Source: CAIVSN01 sp040383945 (GTDB lineage: Bacteria; Patescibacteriota; Gracilibacteria; BD1-5; UBA2023). Taken from it: a stretch of 10,279 bases of DNA. A model generated the notes under the pieces. That model had not been told where the DNA came from, did not search any database, and saw only the letters and a list, made by a program, of their open reading frames with translations. The DNA lies in NCBI GenBank assembly GCA_040383945.1, contig JBEICN010000036.1:1-10279 (forward strand), read 5' to 3'. Position 1 is the stretch's first letter. Each line of letters opens with the position of its first letter. Below are positions 1 to 6,584 of this stretch, one piece after another. A program made the position numbers and the translations under genes.

Positions 1-2
1 AT

Positions 3-665
3 GGATTATTGATACCTGAGGGTATAGATGCTCGCTTGCGAATAGCTCCAGTGCTACCAGGCAGTCTTTATGATGTGAAAATTTCTGAAGAAATAGCCTT
101 TATCAGCACAGATGATGAGGTGGTCCGTTCTGGTAATGGACTACAAAATTTTATCGATACCACGATTTGAGATATTCCAACGATGGTGTTTGATAACCAT
201 AATCATGCTCTCTATTTTTGGTATCTTGCCAGAAAAAAACAAGTAATACAAAATGGGGCAACATTGGTACATATCGATATGCACTCTGATTTATGGGAAA
301 ACCAACATGTGCTCTCGACAGAAGGTGCTCGCAATTTGGACGAGGTTTGGAAATTTGCGAATTATTCTTGTAATGTGGGTAACTATATAAAACCTGCTGT
401 ACAAGAGGGCTTGATAGGGGAAATAATTCGTATCGAATGAGAGCAGGATTTGCTTCGAGAATCGGGTCGTGTTATCTGAAAAAATTCGATATTGAATTTG
501 GATTTGGATTTTTTTTCTAAAGAGCTGGATGATATCGACTTTGAATTAAAAAAGCGAGTAATACTGCATTTTGCAAAACAGGTTTCTTATATTACCATAG
601 CCACCAGCCCATTTTTTATCCCCGGTGAATCTGCTATTGGATCAATGCGGCGGATATTTTTGTAG
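3..665 (+). CDS. UPF0489 / peptide-arginase-like protein, 5' end outside the window
   Basis: The reading frame is open from base 3 to TAG at 663-665 (220 codons visible) if TGA at 168-170, 438-440 and 477-479 is read as glycine. The signatures are a DNHNHALYFW block (about residues 63-72), VHIDMHSDLW, then LNLDLDFF, and near the C-terminus TIATSPFF. These are hallmarks of the UPF0489 family (C5orf22-like), which is related to arginase-type ureohydrolases. The D-x-H-x-D and D-x-D clusters are the expected Mn-binding ligands. Some members are peptide arginases that turn arginine into ornithine in ribosomal peptides, but no precursor peptide is visible here, so the substrate is unknown. The motifs lie on both sides of the TGA codons in one frame, so this is recoding and not a broken gene. 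It converges on the E1/E2 operon. The C-terminus looks complete; the N-terminus is missing. Confidence 0.85.
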
Positions 666-781
666 AGAAACTTTGTATCATTTGGGGAAAATTTTAGTCG
701 CGCCAGTAGCAGTGAGTGGGCATATCTCTTAATTTTGAAATGAGATGATCAAAACTACTTCAGAAGTGACGATTTTGGCAC

Positions 782-805
782 AAAAAACCCCCAGTATATG
801 GGGGT
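782..805 (-). terminator. Intrinsic terminator of the E1/E2 operon
   Basis: A perfect stem of five G-C pairs plus one A-T (787-792 with 800-805) encloses a 7-nt loop. Read on the minus strand, the stem is followed directly by six T (complement of 782-787). It lies 13 nt beyond the TAA of the E1-like gene. Read on the plus strand there is no T-run behind the stem, so it is probably a weak terminator at best for the converging UPF0489 gene. Confidence 0.8.
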
Positions 806-818
806 GAATAGTATGTAG

Positions 819-1874
819 TTATTGATAAGCAGAAACATTGCAGGTCATGCAAGAACTATGTTTATCTATGTCCATTTGAATCGATGTAAGCGTTTCTGAG
901 AGTATGTTTTCCACACCGCAGATCGAAAAGATGATCCAATTTTTTCCTACCGGACGAAGTCGATGTTTTTTGTGTTTCAAGAGAATGTCCAGCGCTTTTC
1001 TTGCAGCAATATGACACAGAATCCCCTGATCTATACCCAGTCCCGGCATGGCAGTAGTGTCGCGTTTTGAGCTGCAATCGCCTTTTTTGGTGGCTCGGGC
1101 GTAGGATTCTATGAATTGTTTGCGACCTATATGTTCAGCAAGGCAACAGTAGCACCCTTGTTTGGGTTCGAATGTAAAGATTTCTCCGCCCATTCCACCT
1201 TCAAACATGCCTACAAATATCGCTGGAACACCTTTTTCTTGGCAAATTTCATTGATGAAAAAGCGCGAGGCCTCAGTATCGGTTGCTACGATTACGAGAT
1301 CGCTTTTGGCAATCTCTGATCGCAAATGAGTCGAGGTAAAAATATCCTCCGCGTAGGCATTGATAGCCAGCTGACCCCCTGATTTTTTGTTCATGTATTG
1401 GGATATGGCATCGACTTTCATTTTCCCTATTTCTTCAATGCCACATGGATGTCGTATAAGATTGCCGAGATCCAAAGTGTCGTGGTCAAAAAAGGTAAAA
1501 TTTTTGATCCCACATTTTGCCAACTCAACCGGAATAGGGGCTCCGCCACCAAGACCAATAATGGTGATGTGAGCAGTTGAAAGATCCGGAATGAGCGCGT
1601 CTCGCCGTGAGTTCGGCTCGAGATATGGATTTTTTGTACGGTTTTCCATGCTCGTCACAACATTTCTCAAGTGGGATACATTCGCAGGACTCGTATTGTT
1701 TGCTTCTTCAGGGGCTAGCATCATTCCATGATGGTTGATGACAGCCCCATTTCCTCCAGTATAAATATCAATAATTTCCTCCATTTTCTTTGTGTTCGGG
1801 GATTTTCTATAACCAGGAATCCCCACATCTTCCATGCCGGGGATGACGTACTCGCTCTTGTGTTCGTGTTTCAT
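819..1874 (-). CDS. E1-like ubiquitin-activating enzyme (ThiF/MoeB fold)
   Basis: This 351-residue protein has an E1-type adenylation domain. Residues 107-112 (GLGGGA) form the nucleotide-binding loop after a hydrophobic strand. FDHDTLD (129-135) followed by N138 and R141 matches the conserved D...N..R ATP-contact segment, K151 or K153 is the conserved lysine, and D199 in VIVATD is the Mg-binding aspartate. C241-x-x-C244 and C342-x-x-C345 form a probable zinc site. C267 is placed like the catalytic cysteine that forms a thioester in ThiF-type enzymes. An N-terminal extension of about 100 residues is not recognised. The start is well set: AAGGAG sits 6 nt before ATG. The gene lies 47 nt behind an E2-like gene, so a ubiquitin-like conjugation role is far more likely than thiamine or molybdopterin synthesis. 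No in-frame TGA occurs despite about 31 glycines. The stop is TAA. Confidence 0.88.
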   Translation of the reverse strand: MKHEHKSEYVIPGMEDVGIPGYRKSPNTKKMEEIIDIYTGGNGAVINHHGMMLAPEEANNTSPANVSHLRNVVTSMENRTKNPYLEPNSRRDALIPDLSTAHITIIGLGGGAPIPVELAKCGIKNFTFFDHDTLDLGNLIRHPCGIEEIGKMKVDAISQYMNKKSGGQLAINAYAEDIFTSTHLRSEIAKSDLVIVATDTEASRFFINEICQEKGVPAIFVGMFEGGMGGEIFTFEPKQGCYCCLAEHIGRKQFIESYARATKKGDCSSKRDTTAMPGLGIDQGILCHIAARKALDILLKHKKHRLRPVGKNWIIFSICGVENILSETLTSIQMDIDKHSSCMTCNVSAYQ

Positions 1875-1921
1875 TATGTACTCCTTGGTGAAGGTTGAAG
1901 AGTGATTCTCTCGGACTTAGG

Positions 1922-2389
1922 TTACTCTGGAAGTGGCCAATTGCCACGAGCTCGTTTGAATTCGTAAGCATGAAGCCACAAAATCGCGTACTCTAGCATG
2001 GTGATCCCTGTTTGATTTGGGGTCCATCCTTTGTTGATAGCGTCGTTTTGATTCATAAGACAAAGTTTGAGGCCGTGGGGAGTATGGTAGCCAAAATTAT
2101 GAAAGTTATGTCCTAGATTTTGAGATTTGCAGCAAAAATTCACCACATCTTCATCTCGAACATAACCATCTGGTTTTACCAAAGGATACAGATCTGGGTA
2201 CACGATTCGTACGAGGTATTTGTTCCGACTCATGGTGATTACCGGGCCTTCGAGCCACATGGTGCCTCCTTCTCGATATATACCGATGTGAGGAAATTTT
2301 GCATGGAGTTCTCGGGCTTCATACTTGAGCCTCTCAATGTATCTCTCTGGATTGTGGTGAACCCAATTGGGATATGCATTCAAGTCCAT
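1922..2389 (-). CDS. E2-like ubiquitin-conjugating enzyme (prokaryotic UBC fold)
   Basis: This 155-residue protein has the order of landmarks expected of an E2. A first helix is followed by beta strands, then YPDLYPLVKP (64-73), equivalent to the YPFxPP signature. Next comes HGLKLCLMNQN (105-115), with C110 as the probable thioester cysteine, then W122, and a C-terminal helix containing WLHAYE (138-143) before a GNWP tail, as in bacterial E2-like proteins of the Bil and CBASS type. It would accept a modifier from the E1-like protein encoded next and pass it to a target. I chose ATG at 2389 because GAAAGG lies 7 nt upstream and the preceding gene ends 13 nt before. The frame stays open to an ATG at 2431 inside the upstream gene, which is less likely. 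No TGA codons occur. The exact Prok-E2 subfamily cannot be assigned by eye. Confidence 0.85.
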   Translation of the reverse strand: MDLNAYPNWVHHNPERYIERLKYEARELHAKFPHIGIYREGGTMWLEGPVITMSRNKYLVRIVYPDLYPLVKPDGYVRDEDVVNFCCKSQNLGHNFHNFGYHTPHGLKLCLMNQNDAINKGWTPNQTGITMLEYAILWLHAYEFKRARGNWPLPE

Positions 2390-2402
2390 ATAGATGCCTT
2401 TC

Positions 2403-3113
2403 TTAAGTGAGATGATTGGGAACCTCTCCACTGTGGAGAGGTTCTCGAGGTGGTGGGTTAGTGATGATTCGGCGATTGGTTTGATGAGTATAGCTCGGCG
2501 ATCTTGGTGGTGGCTGATTCGGTGAGGAATGACTTCGGATATCTCTTGAGTTTTGGATATTTCCCATGTTTCCGATGCTTCTTTTGAGTGTTTGGCACCA
2601 AGTATGAACTCGGTGTAATCCGTACACAGCCACAGCGATACCCAATATCAAAAGTATGAATCCAAAGAACCAAAGCATCGGTTTGAATATACTCCAAATT
2701 ATCCCAATGGGTGACAGGGATGGGAGTACTGCCTTTCGTAAAAGCACCGATCCTGTGAGCTCTTCTGTTTTTGTGAGTTCCGATGCAGTCTTGACTGGAG
2801 GTGCTGCTGGCTTTTCTTTGACGGCCTGAGGGGTGGTGCGATTTTCCTCCAGAGTACGAGGGGCTGCTGGCTTTTCCTCCATGGCTTGTATGGTTCGAAT
2901 AATCGCATCCAGCTTATCTATCGCAGTTTTTTCTGATATTTCCCCGTTTGCGTATTGTTCTGCAATTTGTATGGACTGAGCTCGAAGATCATCTTTTGTA
3001 TCGGCTCTTGCTGGTGTTTGCGGATACATCAAAAAACAGAATATCACCACACTGGTCGCACCTCTCAACCAGAGTCTTTGAATCAGGTGTGTAGAATGGA
3101 TTTTTTTCATCAT
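2403..3113 (-). CDS. Exported single-span membrane protein of the E1/E2 operon
   Basis: This 236-residue protein is not recognised. It starts with a positively charged Sec signal peptide (residues 1-37; hydrophobic core 17-30, cleavage expected after ARA37). A helical segment (38-80) follows, then a proline-rich linker in which EKPAAP occurs twice (80-85, 100-105). One strong membrane span covers about 136-166, and a basic, proline- and asparagine-rich tail covers 167-236. If the signal peptide is cut, the N-terminal part is outside and the tail is cytoplasmic, where it could meet E1 and E2. Start codons are adjacent ATGs at 3113 and 3110, with a weak GGGG upstream. The first ATG overlaps the upstream lipoprotein frame as ATGA. 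The stop is TAA, 13 nt before the E2 start. No Gly-Gly C-terminus and no ubiquitin-like fold are seen. Confidence 0.7.
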   Translation of the reverse strand: MMKKIHSTHLIQRLWLRGATSVVIFCFLMYPQTPARADTKDDLRAQSIQIAEQYANGEISEKTAIDKLDAIIRTIQAMEEKPAAPRTLEENRTTPQAVKEKPAAPPVKTASELTKTEELTGSVLLRKAVLPSLSPIGIIWSIFKPMLWFFGFILLILGIAVAVYGLHRVHTWCQTLKRSIGNMGNIQNSRDIRSHSSPNQPPPRSPSYTHQTNRRIITNPPPREPLHSGEVPNHLT

Positions 3114-3412
3114 TTCCCCGTCAGTATGTGAATTTGTTGCAGTCGCTCCTGAATTTTTTTTGAAGTTTTTATGGTTGTTTGTTTTTTTGGAACAACGACA
3201 CTTGGTGTTGATGGATGTTCTGTGGTGGGAGTAATGTTTGATGGCGCTGGCGTTGGTGTTGGTGCTGGCGTTGGTGTTGGTGTTGATTTTTGAGTTGTGT
3301 CATATACCCGCAAAAACCCGTTTTCAATTCGGTACTCTACACGAGAATCCGGAACATCAACGCTGCTACATCCCAAAATACACAACATGCAGAGTACGAA
3401 GACGATTTTCAT
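2918..3412 (-). CDS. Pro/Thr-rich lipoprotein (ends at 3110 if TGA were a stop)
   Basis: The start is ATG at 3412, with AAGGAG 7 nt upstream; an earlier ATG at 3475 lies inside the upstream gene. A short signal sequence ends in a lipobox (ILGC, C15), so the mature protein is probably a membrane-anchored lipoprotein. Residues 44-57 are a TP/AP low-complexity stalk followed by a lysine-rich end. After residue 100 the frame meets two successive TGA codons (3112-3107). Under the standard code the protein ends there with 100 residues, overlapping the next start as ATGA. With TGA = Gly it runs on for 64 more codons to TAG at 2918-2920, inside the downstream gene in another frame. That extension is rich in TGA and looks like out-of-frame sequence. 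I give the code-25 end but think the functional protein is the first 100 residues. The family is not recognised. Confidence 0.6.
3242..3288 (-). repeat. Low-complexity TP/AP-coding repeat in the lipoprotein
   Basis: On the plus strand this stretch is built almost entirely of GGTGTT and GGCGTT-type hexamers, repeated about eight times. On the coding strand it gives alternating Thr-Pro and Ala-Pro, an extended stalk between the lipid anchor and the C-terminal part. Such sequence can change length by slippage. Confidence 0.7.
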
Positions 3413-3422
3413 GAGTATCTCC

Positions 3423-3932
3423 TTACAGATAATTGTGACGAAGTTGGGAGTAGATGTATGCAGCATAATCCGCATGCATCATGATAGGTTGATCGTGAGG
3501 AATCAAGTGCTTCAGTGTGGTATAGTCGAGCTCATCTGTATCTGCTTGATTTCGCACAGTAAATATCCGAAGTTTCCCCGTTTTCTTGGCTACCCAGAAT
3601 TCCATATGCTCAATATTCCTGCCAAACTGGGGATTGGATAGTCGAAGTATCCAGTATGAGTTTTCATATCTGATTTTCTCGGTGGAGTCTCCAAAAGGTT
3701 TCCCGACGCGAATTACCTTTTTCAATTGTTTTTTTATTTTCATATTTTCTGTCACAAAAACCCAGAAGATAAGCCCAAAAAATAGTTGTATGATACCGCG
3801 AAAAGCGTACCAGCTAATTAAGAGAATCACCAGAAATACGGCTAAAATTCGTGGATATTTCCCTCCAAAAAGAATGAGAGTGAGAGTGTCAGCCACGAAT
3901 TCCGCTTTGACTAAATTCCAAAATGAATGCAT
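3423..3932 (-). CDS. Two-span membrane protein, first gene of the E1/E2 operon
   Basis: This 169-residue protein is not recognised. Two hydrophobic segments (about 26-42 and 46-62) separated by a short arginine-containing turn form a membrane hairpin. The C-terminal part (66-169) is soluble, begins with a lysine-rich stretch (65-72) and is therefore probably cytoplasmic. It contains aromatic and charged beta-like segments (NSYWILRLS, EFWVAKKTGKLRIF). The start is clear: GGAGG lies 5 nt before ATG. It ends in TAA, and the lipoprotein start follows 10 nt later with its own ribosome site inside the junction, so the two are co-transcribed. No TGA codons occur. It may be a membrane anchor or target of the conjugation pair, but that rests only on gene order. 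Confidence 0.72.
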   Translation of the reverse strand: MHSFWNLVKAEFVADTLTLILFGGKYPRILAVFLVILLISWYAFRGIIQLFFGLIFWVFVTENMKIKKQLKKVIRVGKPFGDSTEKIRYENSYWILRLSNPQFGRNIEHMEFWVAKKTGKLRIFTVRNQADTDELDYTTLKHLIPHDQPIMMHADYAAYIYSQLRHNYL

Positions 3933-3958
3933 GACATCCTCCGTGTATGTTAATGAGC

Positions 3959-4012
3959 AGGTATCATGAAGGATACCTGATGGAGAGCGGTAGCGCTCGC
4001 ACCCTCCAGCAG
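3959..4012 (-). promoter_or_regulatory. Structured leader with two hairpins upstream of the E1/E2 operon
   Basis: Two inverted repeats fill the gap between the TAA of the 808-codon gene and the operon's first start. The promoter-proximal one pairs 3977-3985 with 4004-4012 (9 bp, one mismatch) and encloses a second stem, 86-89 with 94-97 in the 3900s, over a 4-nt GTAG loop. The second is a perfect 7-bp stem, 3959-3965 with 3972-3978, over a 6-nt loop. The two share bases 3977-3978, so at full length they compete slightly. Neither is followed by a T-run, so a standard terminator is unlikely. The second hairpin lies about 14 nt before the GGAGG site, so a role in transcript stability, processing or translational control is possible. 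No known riboswitch is recognised. Confidence 0.5.
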
Positions 4013-4040
4013 ATATACTTCGTTTTGGATTCAGCAGTTT

Positions 4041-6467
4041 TTACTCTAGCTGCAAAGAAAGCTGCCGCATTCCGATATATCGATTTTTTTCAAAAATGAG
4101 ATTATAGCTTCGAAAGGCGTAGCTATATGCTCAGCCGTATACACTTTTTGGTAGAACTATTACCTTAGGGTCTTGAGAGAGACCTTCTATTTCTGATTCA
4201 GTGATTCTATGCGCAATAGTATAGAGATAGGTGTGTACTCATGGATATTGCACATCGAGATCTCGCATTGCTTCTGATATATCTCCAGGGCTTGGTCGAA
4301 TCATAGCATCGGGATGTTTGTGCCAATTCAACAACCGGCTTGCTCCGGTGAAGACGACTACTCAGTTTTCTGGATCATTGATTTCACTTTGCCTTTTTTG
4401 TAAAATCATTTCAGATTCTTTCAAAGGAAGTGTTCGTTGTATGAGAATATTGGGGTGTAAGAAATAGTATTGCGTACTCAATTCTCTATTTTTCAGGCGG
4501 CAGTGTCATGGGCCGATTTCTTGATCTTCGAGTGGTGGATTGGAGTTCAGATCAATCGGAAGTATTCCGTTGTCAATCTTGTACGCACTTGCGAGCCAAA
4601 ACCCAAGAACTTCCAGATTTCGCACCCGAACAGACGGCTGTTCCATGTGTTCATACATCGACCTGAGGAATCATCATGGAACTTTTATGGTGTGGATATG
4701 TTTCATATCCTCCTGTTTTATGATTTCTCGCTTCGTAAGCATTTCAAAGTATATTTCATCGAGTCGAGATTCTAATGTTGGAGCATGTTCCAATGGATGG
4801 AGAATGGCATCATAGGACAGTGGAGATGAAAGCACATGCCCCCTTGCTGCGTTATGATCGTACCATACCATCGCTACTTGTACCTGATCTTTTGTGTAAG
4901 TAACATAGATCAAATACGATCCTCCAAGTGTAACTCCTTGGTAGCTTTCCACCAGTTTTTCTTCTGTGGTAATGGTTGACGCTTCATCGAGTTCCCAGTG
5001 GTAATGATTGGTGAAGTTGGCATGTATTTTTTGTCTCACTCTATTGGCTGATTCTGGTAATTCAAAGCGAGTTGGTCACTCTATTGTTTTGGTCAAAATT
5101 TCTTGTATTTCATTGCTTTGATCAGAGTTTGCCAAAAGCGTCTCAGAAGTTGATGCACTTTTTTCTGTTTCAAAATGAATATCACGACCATTTTCCGATG
5201 CGACCTCGGCGGGTGTGGTGTGAGCGTGAGAAAAGTGTTCCGATGCGACCTCGGCGGGTGTGGTGTGAGCGTGAGAAAAGTGTTCCGATGCGACCTCGGT
5301 AGCTTCACTCTTTTTTTCAGAACCTACCACACTCTCCCTAATTTTTTCATGCCTACTCAAAAATTTATAGCCCAGTATTGATGCGCCACCAAGTCATATA
5401 CCTCAAACAATCCAAGGAGCGCTATGATCAAAAAAGTTTTTACCTCATTGAACTTCCGATGCTATAGTAAGGTCTGGTTGTGGAGTAAGCTGACTGACCA
5501 CCTCCGTATTTGTGGTAATTTTTTGCAGAGTCATTTCAAGGTAGTCTGCTGCAATTTTTTTTATTTCGTTTTCTTTGAGATTTCTGCAGATCGCATCAAT
5601 TCCTTGGCTAGTATCATATCCGTGGAGTCTTAAAATTTGTGCAATAGGTCCATTTGGATTATGCACAAGTTCAGACACACTTCAGTTGAGAGGGATGAGT
5701 TTTTCGCTATGTTCGAGATCAATGTCGATTTTTCAGCCTTCAATTCTACGAACCATCTGCTCAAGGGTTATCCATTTTTGGTTGGGATGATCTTTTCGAA
5801 TATCATCAGCAATCGCATCCATGTTTTGCTGAAACATTGTCGGTGATCCAAGATTTGGTGCTGTGGCGTTGTGCATGACATGGTTTGGCGGTATGAGATG
5901 TCAAGTTCCTTCTGCAAGCACTTCGAAACTTCTCTGAAGACCAAGAGTTCCAGCCGTAAGTGCAGCGACAGTTCCAATAATATTTGCAATGCGCTCATGT
6001 TTGAGGCGCTCTTTTTTATACTGCGTAAGTTTTGTTTCGAGTGATATGGCGGGGTATCGGTTTTCTAGTTCCACAATAACTGGCTCAAGCTCTTTGATAT
6101 CATGGGATCTTTGCGTGCGTAATACTAAGTTTTCGATTTCTCCTTTGGATCTTGCCCCTCGTATGACTTCATATATGCCTTTGCTTGCGGTAAATGCTCC
6201 GAGCGCGCTTATCCCAGCCCGAGCGCCAAGAATAATACTAGCCGTAGCAAACGCTCCTGTTGCGGATGCAAGCATTCATCAGGAGAGAAGGCCGAGACCG
6301 ACCGCAATTCTCATTTTTGGATTCCCTTTCCAGTATAGGGCAAATCTTCCGAGAGGACTATTTTGGCTTTTTTGTATGGTTTCAAGCTCTGAAAGAATAA
6401 GTTCTCTCAACGGAGTCATCCGCGTATTTGCCAATGATGGGTGAGATTCGGGAAGTGGGTGTAACAT
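4041..6467 (-). CDS. Large multi-span membrane protein of unknown function (808 aa)
   Basis: This is one continuous frame from ATG at 6467 to TAA at 4041-4043, but only if about fifteen in-frame TGA codons are glycine. Two of these sites are tandem TGA-TGA (6281-6276 and 4676-4671). Visible parts are: a helical N-terminus; a Gly/Ala-rich hydrophobic region (about 53-100, probably two spans); a charged helical stretch (103-160); a span at about 163-178; a soluble loop (180-345); a Gly-rich span (about 350-370); a hydrophilic linker with a 15-residue tandem repeat (391-425); and a soluble C-terminal region of about 370 residues. The TGA glycines cluster in or near the spans. No family is recognised. 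No good ribosome site precedes the ATG; TTG at 6485 and ATG at residue 17 are alternatives. It has its own TATAAT box upstream, so it is probably a separate transcript from the RNase operon. Confidence 0.82.
5193..5299 (-). repeat. 45-bp in-frame tandem repeat
   Basis: Two identical 45-nt copies (5193-5237 and 5238-5282) are followed by a 17-nt partial third copy (5283-5299). Each unit encodes the 15-residue segment EVASEHFSHAHTTPA within the hydrophilic linker of the 808-residue protein. The perfect identity at DNA level points to recent duplication. The repeats are histidine- and acid-rich. Because the unit is a multiple of three, copy number can change without breaking the frame. Confidence 0.9.
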
Positions 6468-6548
6468 ATGGATGCGATAAATCAAAATCGTTATACACCA
6501 GTCGAAAAAGAAAAAAAAGAAAAAATTACGAAATTTTTAGACTACTAC

Positions 6549-6554
6549 ATTATA
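6549..6554 (-). promoter_or_regulatory. Candidate -10 box (TATAAT) for the 808-residue protein gene
   Basis: On the minus strand a perfect TATAAT lies directly after the T-run of the RNase terminator, about 80 nt upstream of the chosen ATG. No convincing -35 box is seen: that position falls inside the terminator hairpin. In-frame TAA at 6537-6539 shows that the coding frame cannot start further upstream than this. Confidence 0.45.
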
Positions 6555-6576
6555 AAAACACGGAAATGAATCCGTG
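6554..6576 (-). terminator. Intrinsic terminator of the MBL/beta-CASP operon
   Basis: A perfect 6-bp stem (6559-6564 with 6571-6576) with a 6-nt loop is followed on the minus strand by five T. It begins 8 nt after the TAA of the RNase-like gene and lies directly against the TATAAT of the next gene. Confidence 0.8.
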
Positions 6577-6584
6577 CTTTTATT

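Noticed and set aside
1..27. ATG at the first base of the window as a gene start
   Set aside because: That frame meets TAG within nine codons; the real coding frame is the one from base 3, which enters from outside the window.
819..1874. ThiF or MoeB of thiamine or molybdopterin synthesis
   Set aside because: The directly upstream E2-like gene, the roughly 100-residue N-terminal extension and the lack of any ThiS/MoaD or pathway genes point to a conjugation E1 instead.
1116..2410. Plus-strand open frames across the E1 and E2 genes
   Set aside because: They are antisense to genes with clear catalytic motifs, lack family signatures and ribosome sites, and are short.
3107..3412. Lipoprotein as the missing ubiquitin-like modifier, because TGA-TGA would give a Gly-Gly after residue 100
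   Set aside because: It carries a signal sequence and lipobox, is Pro/Thr-rich rather than beta-grasp-like, and the two glycines come from what looks like an ancestral stop/start overlap and are followed by further codons.
5193..5299. CRISPR array
   Set aside because: The copies are directly adjacent with no spacers, are a multiple of three long and lie in frame inside a protein-coding gene.
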